64,000 nucleotides of DNA from positions 1-64,000 of the forward strand of contig JBPCWA010000167.1 of assembly GCA_051009975.1 (NCBI GenBank), given 5' to 3'. Each line of letters begins with the position of its first letter. Position 1 is the first letter of the stretch. The notes below the pieces were generated by a model, which was not told where the DNA came from, did not search any database, and worked only from the letters and a program-made list of their open reading frames with translations. Both the position numbers and the translations under genes were made by a program. Below, one piece after another: positions 53,601 through 62,119 of this stretch. Origin of the DNA: Tectiglobus sp051009975 (lineage in GTDB: Bacteria > Pseudomonadota > Alphaproteobacteria > Rhizobiales > Hyphomicrobiaceae).

Positions 53601-54036
53601 AGATGACGAAGAACAATTCATCGAGGTTTGGCGTCCACGTCGCCGCGTCGACCCGCAACATCGCGACCGTCGCGGACGGCGCGGATCTGGTGCCGCGCGA
53701 CGCACGGAAAGTTCCGGTGACCGCCGACCGCGAAACTCCCCAACGCCAGCCTCTAACAGGCAGGCCGAAGCGGTCAAGTCTGAACCCGCAGTCGATGTCG
53801 GTGGCGATCAGGCGAAGCAAGACGGACGACGCGGAAGTAATCGGACCAAACGCAAAGAAAATCGGAGAAAAACCGGCGGGGATCGGCGGCGCGAAGACCG
53901 TGGACGTCCAATGGTTCATACATCCTCGCCCAAAAGATCTAAAGGCAGTTCAGTAGATCCTGACTCCCCATTTGCTGCGCTCAGCGCGCTTCGCCAAGCC
54001 ATGGATGACAACGATCGTGGCTCGAAATCATCCTGA
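50623..54036 (+). CDS. Suv3-like ATP-dependent RNA helicase with a long disordered C-terminal tail
   Basis: 1137 residues from the ATG at 50623. Walker A is GPTNTGKT at 17-24. DEIQLAADPERGHVFTDRLI is the DExx box (DEIQ). The second RecA domain contains VATDAVGMGLNLDVDHVAF and QIAGRAGRHLSDGTFG. This is the bacterial counterpart of mitochondrial SUV3, acting in RNA turnover. From about residue 814 to the end the sequence is low-complexity: first acidic and Asn/Thr/Asp-rich, then strongly basic (RRRVDPQHRDRRGRRGSG, RTKRKENRRKTGGDRRRED). It closes with a conserved-looking DSPFAALSALRQAM. The S4 gene starts 20 bp later. Confidence 0.92.
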   Translation: MGSTHATRIRNVTAVLGPTNTGKTHLAIERMLDHETGVIGLPLRLLAREVYDKIVARVGVAKVALVTGEEKIKPDSPQYWVCTVEAMPQDVSAQFLAVDEIQLAADPERGHVFTDRLISARGDAETLVLGASTMREAIADLIPGANFISRPRLSKLTYAGQKKITRLPTRSAIVAFSASNVYAIAELIRRQRGGAAVVLGALSPRTRNAQVALYQSGDVDFLVATDAVGMGLNLDVDHVAFSAIRKFDGQKHRDLTPSELAQIAGRAGRHLSDGTFGVTGDVEPFETDLIERLESHLFEPTKTLQWRNSDLNFHSLDDLKESLRMLPKHQRLIRSRTADDVEALEQLSRDSDVLAKATTRDAVTKLWDVCQIPDYRKISSQNHAELVGTVYTYLMSPAGRIDDDWYAKQIEFSDRVDGDIDTLSNRLAHIRTWTFVANRPDWLADPPHLQERTREIEDNLSDALHTQLTQRFVDKRTSALMRGLKDKQNLTADIGEDGLIRVESHSVGRLTGFRYIPDTHGDGIHGKAARHAAAEVLSRELAMRARRVTAAKPEAFKFSRAAEVLWRGDVIARLTPGDDPLSPHVALVADEQLRGADRERVLNRVRQWVTDTIAERLKPLVDMAKADDITGLAKGIAFRLTEQLGVVRRESAADELKALDQSARSQLRKFGLRFGAFNVFFPVLLKPAAAELLLTLWCLKNGAEQGLELDNLPEAPRAGLTSVPADPNVPDLFYKVYGFHVCGPRAVRVDILERLADQIRPLLSWRPSNDDAVPPKGATGYGAFLVTPEMMSILGCSSSELGDVLRALGFTSERRTAPEKEANSLEHAGASGNGETDQPHSERANKNVSSEDTTRDDTTPEDTRVQNSDNEGESKDQAEVDNQAVQAAMGELTATANLTNTTKDRNGTSQADGSSKTDEAERSNESGETDKTDNTTESEGAKKPDGSDREKVTSLDGRANPDIPIQANNVLPIEHPGDNSADAAMQDSSDASKDDEEQFIEVWRPRRRVDPQHRDRRGRRGSGAARRTESSGDRRPRNSPTPASNRQAEAVKSEPAVDVGGDQAKQDGRRGSNRTKRKENRRKTGGDRRREDRGRPMVHTSSPKRSKGSSVDPDSPFAALSALRQAMDDNDRGSKSS

Positions 54037-54056
54037 AATCACGTCCTGGAGGCACC

Positions 54057-54494
54057 GTGGCAGGAACAGCCGGAGTCAATGCTGAAGAGAGGAAGACTGG
54101 CACGCAGCGCCTCGACAAGTGGCTTTGGTTCGCGCGTGTAACGAAAACGCGCACTCTAGCAGCCTCATTGATCCAAACCGGCAAAGTTAGAGTGAACCGC
54201 TTGCCGACTCGCAAACCCGGTACCTTGGTTAGGGCCGACGATGTCGTCACAATCGCGGTTCATGGACGGGTACGTGTATTGCGCGTGCTGGCGGTCGGAT
54301 CACGCCGCGGCCCAGCTCCCGAGGCCGCGAAATTATTCGAAGAGGTCTTGCCCATTGTATCGAGTAGCGGCAGCCAGATCCAAGCAAGTGGACGACAGCT
54401 GGCGCCCCTGGCGAAAGCCGGTGGAAGTCGCCCAACAAAGAAGGAGCGCAGGCTACTGGAGCAAATGCGCAGTAGCGAGCGATGGGGGCAGTGA
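54057..54494 (+). CDS. S4 domain RNA-binding protein (HslR-like)
   Basis: 145 residues from a GTG at 54057, preceded by CTGGAGG. The S4 RNA-binding domain is RLDKWLWFARVTKTRTLAA to VRADDVVTIAV (about residues 16-65). A basic C-terminal tail ends KKERRLLEQMRSSERWGQ. HslR-type proteins bind stalled 50S subunits carrying nascent chains and help recycle them. It is linked to the helicase upstream in a conserved pair, consistent with an RNA or ribosome quality role. Confidence 0.92.
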   Translation: MAGTAGVNAEERKTGTQRLDKWLWFARVTKTRTLAASLIQTGKVRVNRLPTRKPGTLVRADDVVTIAVHGRVRVLRVLAVGSRRGPAPEAAKLFEEVLPIVSSSGSQIQASGRQLAPLAKAGGSRPTKKERRLLEQMRSSERWGQ

Positions 54495-54776
54495 CGTTCC
54501 GGGATAGCAAGGGCCCAACCGTTGCGAGCCAGTCAGTCGACGCTGCTAGCTTGCGACAACACGCCCCTGTGCCCGCGATTGCACTGCGGCTAAATGCAAA
54601 ACCATGAGGGAAGGAGATGGCGAGCGGGCCGAAATCGGCAGTCAATCGACTGATCGCCGATAGTGTCCTTTGAGAGAGTTCCCATTTGTTTGGGATATCG
54701 CCGTGCAGGGTCTCGTGTACCCACACTCTTTGCCACCGAATGTCCGCCGAGGATCTATGTTACAACCGGAGAGCAC

Positions 54777-55115
54777 ATGACCTTTATCGTCAACGAGAAT
54801 TGCATCAAATGCAAATTCACTGACTGCGTTGAGGTGTGCCCTGTCGATTGTTTCTACGAGGGGGAAAACATGCTCGTTATTCACCCCGATGAATGTATCG
54901 ATTGCGGCGTATGTGAACCGGAATGTCCGGTAGAGGCGATCCAGCCTGATACAGAACCTGGGATTGAACAATGGCTCGAAGTCAATAAGAAGTTTGCGGA
55001 CGAATGGCCAAATATTACGGCTAAAAAGGAGGCTCCGCCCGACGCAGATGACTATCGGGACGTCAAGAATAAATTCTCCCAGTATTTCACTTCAAAGCCA
55101 GGCGAGGGCGATTAA
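54777..55115 (+). CDS. fdxA: 7Fe ferredoxin
   Basis: 112 residues from the ATG at 54777. The [3Fe-4S] site is C9-x7-C17-x3-C21-P, and the [4Fe-4S] site is CIDCGVCEPECP. A C-terminal extension of about 50 residues (LEVNKKFADEWPNITAKKEAP split by the domain end) is characteristic of the Azotobacter FdI type. It carries electrons in the cytoplasm. It lies between the S4 and CarD genes, as in other Hyphomicrobiales. It might also serve the P450 at 2889, but it is 50 kb away and its location argues for a housekeeping role. Confidence 0.95.
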   Translation: MTFIVNENCIKCKFTDCVEVCPVDCFYEGENMLVIHPDECIDCGVCEPECPVEAIQPDTEPGIEQWLEVNKKFADEWPNITAKKEAPPDADDYRDVKNKFSQYFTSKPGEGD

Positions 55116-55538
55116 CGCCTTGAGATCAAGCCGCATCAATCAACATTTGCTCAGCTTACCGCAGGAATTTGTGCGGCTGCTGATTAATTAATGGCGCGCT
55201 GAGGACTTCTAAAGTAGCGCTTTTTGTGCTACGGTTCTCATCTTGGCATAGCTGGACAACAAACACACGACCGACCACGCCAACAGTACACAGTGTTGGT
55301 GTTACGTGCGCGCGGTGATCAACCGAGGCGCGTCATTCGCAGCAAGCCATAAGTGACGACGGAGTTGCCGATCGAGAGTTTCTCGACGGACGGCTTGGGA
55401 GTCGTTGCGTTTTGGGGGCATTTACCGTCGCGGTTCGCAGCGACGGACGAAACGAGTGTTGGCCATCAGCTGGTGTTTTTGGCCCGACTTTAACAGTGTC
55501 TTCGCGCGCCGCGTAGTATAGAGAGTGAGACGATTTTC
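55116..55538. other. Intergenic region between fdxA and the CarD gene
   Basis: About 420 bp. A short hairpin (GTAGCGC at 55214-55220 with GTGCTAC at 55226-55232, loop TTTTT) could form after fdxA, but has no T-tract behind it. No gene is supported. Confidence 0.4.
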
Positions 55539-56729
55539 ATGGCTCAGAAGAAAAGTGCGTCTGCCAAGTCGACAACAAAATCCCAAGCCAAGCCGAAATC
55601 TAAACCGAAGTCAGACACCGCGACGAGTTCTCCACGCAAGGGCGCTGTGAAGAAAACGGCACCGCCACGTGCCAGTTCGACATCAACGACGGCCACGAAG
55701 AAATCCTCTGCCAAGGCGCCAGCAGCTAAGGCATCGGTGGCAAAGACGATCGCGCCAAAGGCGTCAGCAACTAAGACAACTGTAACGAAGAAAGTCGGAG
55801 AGAAGAAAATCGCCAATAAAACGACAGCCAATAGCACCAAATCAACCCCGAAAGCATCCGTGAAAGTATCGAAATCGACGCCCACCACCAAGTCAACGGT
55901 GAAACGAGTGACGGGGAAGACCACCGCTGCGGCCGCAAGCTCTCCGACCAAGCGACCTGCCGCGACCAAGCCCGCTGCCCGCGCTTCGACGGCACCGCCA
56001 ACGCAGCGAGTTGCACCATCCCGAAGCGCCTCCAAGAATACAGCCAAAGTGCCTGCCAAATCCCCACAAACAGCGCGCCCGACGGTCAAAGCGGTTGCCG
56101 CATCTGTGCGCAAGCCAGTGACAAAGCAGTCCACCCCGGTGCCGACCGAACCGGTAAGGAACCCCGAGGCGAGAAAGCACAACTATAAGGCTGACGAATT
56201 CATCGTCTATCCGGCACATGGGGTTGGTCAGATCGTGGCGATCGAAGAGCAAGAGATCGCAGGCTTGTCGCTCGAACTGTTCGTCATCACCTTCGAGAAA
56301 GACAAGATGACTTTACGCGTGCCGATCAGCAAACACGAAAGCGTTGGTATGCGGAAACTGGCGGAACCACAGGTAGTCGAAAAGGCGATGGCTACCCTAA
56401 AAGGGCGCGCCAGAATTAAGCGAACGATGTGGAGCCGACGTGCTCAGGAGTACGAAGCCAAGATCAATTCGGGCGATCTTATCTCCATTGCTGAAGTCGT
56501 GCGGGACCTCTACCGATCCGAAAGCCAGCCGGAACAGTCCTATTCTGAACGTCAACTCTATGAGCAGGCCCTCGACCGCATGGCGCGCGAGATTGCAGTA
56601 GTTGGAAATCTTGACGATCGAGGCGCCGTTCAGCGCATCACAGACGTGCTATCGAAGAGTGCCAAAGGCCGACGGGATGCTGAAGAAGCGGCCGACGCAG
56701 CCTTAACCGACGATGTAGAGGCGGCATGA
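55539..56729 (+). CDS. CarD-family RNA-polymerase-binding regulator with a long Lys/Ala-rich N-terminal tail
   Basis: 396 residues. Residues 1-212 are a low-complexity Lys/Ala/Ser/Thr/Pro tail resembling histone H1 (for example KSSAKAPAAKASVAKTIAPK). Residues about 213-280 form the CarD N-terminal RNAP-interacting domain (FIVYPAHGVGQIVAIEEQEI, KMTLRVPISKHESVGMRKL). The helical DNA-contacting part (WSRRAQEYEAKINSGDLISI ... EAVVRDLYRSE-like) follows. CarD stabilises open promoter complexes and affects growth and stress genes. Usual CarD proteins are about 160-200 residues, so the tail doubles the protein. It would bind DNA by charge. Confidence 0.93.
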   Translation: MAQKKSASAKSTTKSQAKPKSKPKSDTATSSPRKGAVKKTAPPRASSTSTTATKKSSAKAPAAKASVAKTIAPKASATKTTVTKKVGEKKIANKTTANSTKSTPKASVKVSKSTPTTKSTVKRVTGKTTAAAASSPTKRPAATKPAARASTAPPTQRVAPSRSASKNTAKVPAKSPQTARPTVKAVAASVRKPVTKQSTPVPTEPVRNPEARKHNYKADEFIVYPAHGVGQIVAIEEQEIAGLSLELFVITFEKDKMTLRVPISKHESVGMRKLAEPQVVEKAMATLKGRARIKRTMWSRRAQEYEAKINSGDLISIAEVVRDLYRSESQPEQSYSERQLYEQALDRMAREIAVVGNLDDRGAVQRITDVLSKSAKGRRDAEEAADAALTDDVEAA

Positions 56730-56733
56730 CTTG

Positions 56734-56761
56734 AGACACTGGCCCGCAGACACTGGCCCGC
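56734..56761. repeat. Tandem 14-nt repeat, two exact copies
   Basis: AGACACTGGCCCGC is repeated exactly (56734-56747, 56748-56761) just after the CarD stop and before its terminator. Confidence 0.9.
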
Positions 56762-56785
56762 CTGTGGGGTGTCGAGGATTCTCAG

Positions 56786-56817
56786 AGTCCCGTTGCCTAC
56801 CAGCGGGACTTTTTTTT
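56786..56817 (+). terminator. Rho-independent terminator of the CarD gene
   Basis: AGTCCCG (56786-56792) pairs perfectly with CGGGACT (56804-56810) across an 11-nt loop, followed by seven T. It is 57 bp after the CarD stop and is the clearest terminator in the window. Confidence 0.9.
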
Positions 56818-57507
56818 GACATCCAGTCGAAGAAGGTCACAAGACCGAGCAGCAAACTTCGAAGCGCCGGCGGCACGTGCACTTGACACGGCGCAAGTGT
56901 GCCTTCTGGCCAGATCTTCGCGATCAATTTCGGTCACCTTGTTGATTTTACGCGACCAACGCGCATTTCCTTAGCCGCTCTGACATATTGATTGGATATG
57001 GACTGGCTGGCTTTCGGATCGAAAGATGTTTTCTGCCGCTTTGGCCACCTGTTCGCTTGCCACGTTCCCCCGTTACGCGTCTCCGCAGCAACTGACCGTG
57101 CACGCCATATCTCATGGTCATCATCGCCGCAGTACTCTTGATGCTGCTTGCAATTCAGCTACTCATTTTTCCATTTGATTTTCGGTCCAAGTGGGACTGC
57201 GTCGTCCATCACTGTCCTTAATTGCGGGAGTATAGCCAGCTTCGGGCCAAAGCGCGCGCGACGCACACTCGCCGTCTCGCTGGGCATAGGCACACAAACG
57301 TATACTCAAATTCTATCCCAGCTGTTGGTAGCAGGCAGAGCACTTGATTGGCTTCCGAGCGCTCGGGCACAATTCTGCCGGTTTGATACTGGCCAATCGA
57401 ATCCAGACCGTCGCCAAGCTAGTCGCCCGCGAACGAGAAAACGTTCACACAAGTTGACATTAGCGAATTCTCTCAGCGCGATTAATACTGTCGAAGGTGT
57501 TCCTTCA
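56818..57507. other. Intergenic region upstream of the RND efflux operon
   Basis: About 690 bp. A plus-strand frame continuous with the adaptor gene runs from 57148, but its 120-residue leader lacks a secretion signal and looks non-coding. No regulator gene (TetR or MarR type) lies here, although efflux operons often have one adjacent. Confidence 0.45.
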
Positions 57508-58884
57508 ATGACCAAACGCTCGATACTCGGTAAACTTCTGATTTTTCCTCCAATCGTGATCGGAGGGTCTGTTCTTTGGTTTGCCGTGACAAACCGCCAG
57601 CCCCCGCCGCAGGTTGCGATAGGCGAAATTGCAAAGCCTGTGCGGGTGATTACGCTGGCCCCCCGCAATGTCGTCCCAGAACTAGTAGGATATGGCTCGG
57701 TTCAGCCCGAGAACGTATGGACCGGCGTGGCTCAGGTTTCAGGTCGCGTTGTTTACACCAACCCTCTGTTTCGTCGTGGTGCAACGCTACCTGCCGCGAC
57801 GGAGCTCATTCGTATTTCGCCTGACGACTATAAGCTCGCCGTAGCGGAATCCGAGGCCCAGATCAGATCGGCGCAGGCGAAACTGGATGAGCTGGACGTT
57901 ACTGAACAGAACACTACTGAGTTACTCCGCATAGAAGAAGAATCTCTCACCCTCAAGCAGAAGGCGATCGATGCCAAGCGCGAACTCGTCCAGAGAGGGA
58001 CGGTCGCCAAGCTCAGTTTCGAATCTGAGCTGCGTGACCTCCTGGGTCAAAAGAAAGCGGTGCAGGACCTGCGGAACTCACTACGATTGATCCCAACTCA
58101 GAAAACCGTGCAGGCGGAACAGATCCATGTGAACAATTCCAAACTGGAAACGGCCAAACTCAACCTAAAACGAACTTCGATCCGCCTACCTTTCAACGCG
58201 CGCATCTCGTCCGTCGACGTTGAGGTCTCTCAGTTTGTACAAACGGGCAGCAAGATCGGATCGGCTGACGGCACAGCGTCTGCCGAGATTACGGCCCAAT
58301 ATCCTCTGGATCGTCTAAGGAAATTCTTTGACGCACTCCGAAAGGCTCAGCCCGACAAGAAGCGTAGCTTCGCTACACGTCAGGCATTCGCTCAATCAAT
58401 CGGTCTTCACTCGATCGTGAGGCTCAATACAGGCGATCAGGATATTGAGTGGCGTGGACGCGTTGCACGATTGAATGACACACTCGACGAACAAACTCGC
58501 ACGATCGGATTGATTACTGTTGTGGACGCACCCTACGCGCAATCGAAACCAGGAACACGACCGCCATTGGTCAAAGGAATGTTTGTCGAAGTGGAACTCC
58601 GCGCAAACGCCTTCAAAGACAAACTGATCATTCCTCAAAGCGCCGTGCACTCTCAACAGGTCTATGTCGCCGGTAAGGACAATCGGCTGGAAATTCGGAA
58701 GGTCGAACTGGGATACGAGGGTGACAACTATGTCATCTTGGCAAATGGAGTTAGCAACGGTGAGAGAATTGTCGTCTCAGATCTCGCGACCCCGTCAGAA
58801 GGAATGCTGCTCGAACCATCCGAGGACGATGACCTAAAGACTCGCCTTGCCACGGCAGCTGCGCCGACGGAGATCAAACCGTGA
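57508..58884 (+). CDS. RND efflux periplasmic adaptor (membrane fusion protein, HlyD/AcrA-like)
   Basis: 458 residues from the ATG at 57508. A single N-terminal membrane segment (about 8-26, LGKLLIFPPIVIGGSVLWFA) leads into a periplasmic domain. The barrel-sandwich/lipoyl halves are GYGSVQPENVWTGVAQVSGR and LKRTSIRLPFNARISSVDVE, split by an alpha-helical hairpin (about 110-215). Beta-barrel and membrane-proximal domains follow. The start was chosen over the long upstream frame. It overlaps the pump gene by 4 nt (GTGA). No outer membrane factor is encoded in the window. Confidence 0.92.
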   Translation: MTKRSILGKLLIFPPIVIGGSVLWFAVTNRQPPPQVAIGEIAKPVRVITLAPRNVVPELVGYGSVQPENVWTGVAQVSGRVVYTNPLFRRGATLPAATELIRISPDDYKLAVAESEAQIRSAQAKLDELDVTEQNTTELLRIEEESLTLKQKAIDAKRELVQRGTVAKLSFESELRDLLGQKKAVQDLRNSLRLIPTQKTVQAEQIHVNNSKLETAKLNLKRTSIRLPFNARISSVDVEVSQFVQTGSKIGSADGTASAEITAQYPLDRLRKFFDALRKAQPDKKRSFATRQAFAQSIGLHSIVRLNTGDQDIEWRGRVARLNDTLDEQTRTIGLITVVDAPYAQSKPGTRPPLVKGMFVEVELRANAFKDKLIIPQSAVHSQQVYVAGKDNRLEIRKVELGYEGDNYVILANGVSNGERIVVSDLATPSEGMLLEPSEDDDLKTRLATAAAPTEIKP

Positions 58885-61800
58885 TTGCCTTTTGCGCACG
58901 CCATCCGACCGCCGCCAATCTCTTGATGATGGGATTTCTGGCCCTGGGCTTGTTCACTCTTCCGAATTTACGGCGTGACACGTTCCCAAGAATTCAGCCG
59001 AGCAAAATGGAGGTGAGCGTAGCCTATCCCGGCGCCCGGGCGGAAGACGTAGAGGAGGCGATATGTCTTCGGATTGAAGACGCAATCGACGCCGTTAATC
59101 AAATTTTTCGGGTATCATGCGAAGCGCGCGAGGGCCTCGCCAAAGCGACCGTAGAAATGGTCGAAGGAGGTAATCTCGATCGGTTTTCCGCCGATATCAA
59201 GACTGAAATTGACGCCGTCACCGACTTCCCAGAACGCGCAGAAACGCCTATCGTCAGACAACTTGGACTGACCGACTTCGTTGCCGCGGTTGCCGTAACG
59301 GGTTTTTCAGATCCAACGGCGCTCAAGACGTATGCCGAAGAACTAAAATCCCGAATGCTCCAAAAGCCGCTGATCACCAAAGTGGAGATAACCGGTTTCT
59401 CCGATCGCCAAATTCGAATTGATCTGAAAGAGGCTGCGCTCAAGCAGCTTGGCATGGGCGCCGCTGATGTTGCCCGAAAAATTGAGCGCCAAAGTGTGGA
59501 GTTGCCGGCTGGCTCCTTACTCACAAGCGAACGTGACGTGCTAGTGCGGTTTGCAGATGAGCGCAAGTCCGCGATTTCATTCAATGATATCGTAATCGCT
59601 TCCGAACCCAGTGGGGGGCAAGTTCGCCTGCGTGACATCGCTTCAATCACTGATCGATTTGAGTTAGACGAGAACAAGACCCTCTACAACGGACAACGAG
59701 CGGCTATTCTCAAAGTCTCCAAAGCTTTAAATGAAGATACATTGAGAGCGATCGACTCGCTTCGCGCGTTCCTCGATCAGGAGAGGAAGTCCTCGCCGCC
59801 CGGTGTATCACTCGCGATTACAAACGACGGTTCGTCGATCGTCCGCGACAGGTTGAACCTGCTGACGAAAAATAGCGCGCAGGGACTGGCGCTGGTTTTC
59901 TTGTCGATGTGGCTCTTTTTTGGTTTCCGATATTCATTCTGGGTAGCCCTGGGTTTGCCCGTGTCCTTCGCCGGTGGCTTCGCCATCATGTACGCCATCG
60001 ACTACTCGATCAACATGCTGACGATGGTCGGACTCCTGATTGCTATCGGCATCCTCATGGACGACGCCATTGTAATATCAGAGAACGTTGCCGCACACCG
60101 CCAGAGGGGCAAACGGGGCCTTCAGGCCGCGATCGATGGTGCTCGGGAGGTACTCCCCAGCATCACCGCATCATTTCTCACAACCGCTTTCATCTTTGGA
60201 TCACTCGCATTCATAAAAGGTGACATCGGACAGGTTTTGCGCGTCATCCCAGTCGTGATGCTCGTGGTTCTCACGGTCAGCCTGGTTGAGGCATTTCTGA
60301 TACTACCGAATCACTTGGCTCACTCCATCAATCGAAGTCACGAGCGGATGGGATGGTTGCAATCGAAAGTCGGCATGGGATTGAACAAGTTGCGTGACGC
60401 GATTGGCGTGCTCGTGGACATTGCAGTGCGTTTCCGTTACCTGACGATCGGCATCTCTATGGCTGGATTGATGATCGCCTTTAGTATTATGGTCAACGGC
60501 ACCGTCAAGTTTGTTGCCTTCCCGGAAATTGACGGAGACGTGTTAGAGGCCCGAATCCTTCTCCCACAGGGCACACCGTTGGCCCGCACGGACACGGTAA
60601 TTGCCCGCGTGACAGATGTCATTGCTAAGCTCAACAAGCGTTTGACTCCAAAGCAACCGAATGGCCAGCCACTCGTAAAAGCAGTAACCGTTGAGTACGG
60701 GACGAACCCAGACGCGCATGAAAGCGGACCGCATGTAGCTACGGTGCGCGCCGATCTGCTTGGCGCGGAGGTTCGCGCGACCCCGTCGGACGAATTGCTC
60801 GGTTTGTGGCGTAGCGAGGTAGGTGAATTGCCCGATGTCATCGCCATGCAATTCACCACACCTACGATCGGACCGGGTGGGCGAGCCATCGACATCCAAC
60901 TCCAAGGCAACGATCTTACCGAAACAAAAGCCGCATCCGTAGCGTTGATTGATTGGCTGAAACGTTATAGAGGCGCCTTTGATGTGTCCGACGATCTACG
61001 ACCGGGCAAACTGGAGATTGGTGTACATCTAAAGAAGGAAGCGACCAACCTTGGTCTCGACGCGCAGACCATCGCCGACCAACTACGCGCGGCCTACTTT
61101 GGAACGACCGTGAGTGAAATCCAGGTCGGTCCCGAATCGGTCGAGATTGATGTCCGCCTGCGTTCTGAAGACCGTGACAGCATTAGCGACTTATGGTCAT
61201 TCTGGGTCACAGACTCCGAGGGCCGCAACATTCCGCTTACAGCCGTCGCCCTGCTTGAACCGGAACGCGGTTTTGCCCGTATCAATCGAGTAAATGGCAT
61301 CCGCACAGTGACTGTTCGCGGCGACGTCGACGCCGGACTTGGCAATGCGTCTGCCATTGTAAACGACACGCTTGAGCGTTTTGTGCCGGAGATGAGGTTG
61401 AGATACCCCACGGTCAAGGTAGCGCTCGAAGGGCAGAACAAAGAGGCCAGAACGACGCAGCAATCCATGCTTGCCGGGTTCACCATTGGGCTCATTGGCG
61501 TCTACTTGCTGCTTGCATTTTTATTTGGCAGCTATTTGGAACCGCTTGTTGTTATGGTTGCGATCCCACTGGCTTTGATCGGGGTGATCTTCGGACATCT
61601 GTTGATGGACCTAGATATGTCCATGCCATCCCTGCTCGGATTCGTTTCTCTGGCAGGCGTTGTTGTCAACAATTCCATCCTTCTGGTAAATTTCGCTAAG
61701 AGCCGTCACGGAGATGGCATGACGCTCTTGCGGGCCGTAGGCGAAGCAAGCCGTTTGCGATTTCGCGCTATCTTGCTAACGACGGCGACGACTGTGGCTG

Positions 61801-62015
61801 GCTTGTTTCCGCTTTTGGTGGAAACAAGCTTGCAGGCGCAGGTTCTCGTACCCCTAGTGACCAGTCTCGCGTTCGGTCTGCTGGCCTCGACGATTTTGGT
61901 GCTGTTTGTTGTTCCATCGCTTTACATGGCACTTGACGACTTTGGCCTCACAACCGTTGCAAAACAAGATCAACTCCCCGAAGAACCTTCAGCTTTTCGG
62001 GCGCCTGCTGAGTAG
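58881..62015 (+). CDS. RND-family efflux permease
   Basis: 1044 residues from a GTG overlapping the adaptor stop. The proton-relay aspartates are in IAIGILMDDAIVISENV (TM4). Two large periplasmic loops and 12 transmembrane helices give the normal RND repeat. The N-terminal FCARHPTAANLLMMGFLALG and the C-terminal half LLGFVSLAGVVVNNSILLV match the branch of AcrB-like pumps paired with adaptors of unusual N-termini. It exports drugs, detergents, fatty acids or other hydrophobic compounds using proton motive force. The substrate is unknown. Confidence 0.95.
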   Translation: MIAFCARHPTAANLLMMGFLALGLFTLPNLRRDTFPRIQPSKMEVSVAYPGARAEDVEEAICLRIEDAIDAVNQIFRVSCEAREGLAKATVEMVEGGNLDRFSADIKTEIDAVTDFPERAETPIVRQLGLTDFVAAVAVTGFSDPTALKTYAEELKSRMLQKPLITKVEITGFSDRQIRIDLKEAALKQLGMGAADVARKIERQSVELPAGSLLTSERDVLVRFADERKSAISFNDIVIASEPSGGQVRLRDIASITDRFELDENKTLYNGQRAAILKVSKALNEDTLRAIDSLRAFLDQERKSSPPGVSLAITNDGSSIVRDRLNLLTKNSAQGLALVFLSMWLFFGFRYSFWVALGLPVSFAGGFAIMYAIDYSINMLTMVGLLIAIGILMDDAIVISENVAAHRQRGKRGLQAAIDGAREVLPSITASFLTTAFIFGSLAFIKGDIGQVLRVIPVVMLVVLTVSLVEAFLILPNHLAHSINRSHERMGWLQSKVGMGLNKLRDAIGVLVDIAVRFRYLTIGISMAGLMIAFSIMVNGTVKFVAFPEIDGDVLEARILLPQGTPLARTDTVIARVTDVIAKLNKRLTPKQPNGQPLVKAVTVEYGTNPDAHESGPHVATVRADLLGAEVRATPSDELLGLWRSEVGELPDVIAMQFTTPTIGPGGRAIDIQLQGNDLTETKAASVALIDWLKRYRGAFDVSDDLRPGKLEIGVHLKKEATNLGLDAQTIADQLRAAYFGTTVSEIQVGPESVEIDVRLRSEDRDSISDLWSFWVTDSEGRNIPLTAVALLEPERGFARINRVNGIRTVTVRGDVDAGLGNASAIVNDTLERFVPEMRLRYPTVKVALEGQNKEARTTQQSMLAGFTIGLIGVYLLLAFLFGSYLEPLVVMVAIPLALIGVIFGHLLMDLDMSMPSLLGFVSLAGVVVNNSILLVNFAKSRHGDGMTLLRAVGEASRLRFRAILLTTATTVAGLFPLLVETSLQAQVLVPLVTSLAFGLLASTILVLFVVPSLYMALDDFGLTTVAKQDQLPEEPSAFRAPAE

Positions 62016-62119
62016 ATTGCTGACTTAGACTGGTTGCGCTCGCCGCGATAAAGATTGTACGAGATAACTCGACAAGACAAACGACAGCCAGTTTTCATTA
62101 GCGGAATACTTGAAAATTC

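Noticed and set aside
55214..55232. Hairpin GTAGCGC/GTGCTAC after fdxA as a terminator
   Set aside because: The loop, not the tail, holds the T-run, and nothing U-rich follows the stem.
55544..56182. Minus-strand 212-codon frame rich in Val, Ala and Phe, looking membrane-like
   Set aside because: It is the antisense of the Lys/Ala/Thr repeats of the CarD tail, which produce such sequence automatically.
57148..57507. N-terminal extension of the RND adaptor
   Set aside because: The leader is not secretory and the internal ATG at 57508 gives a normal membrane anchor.
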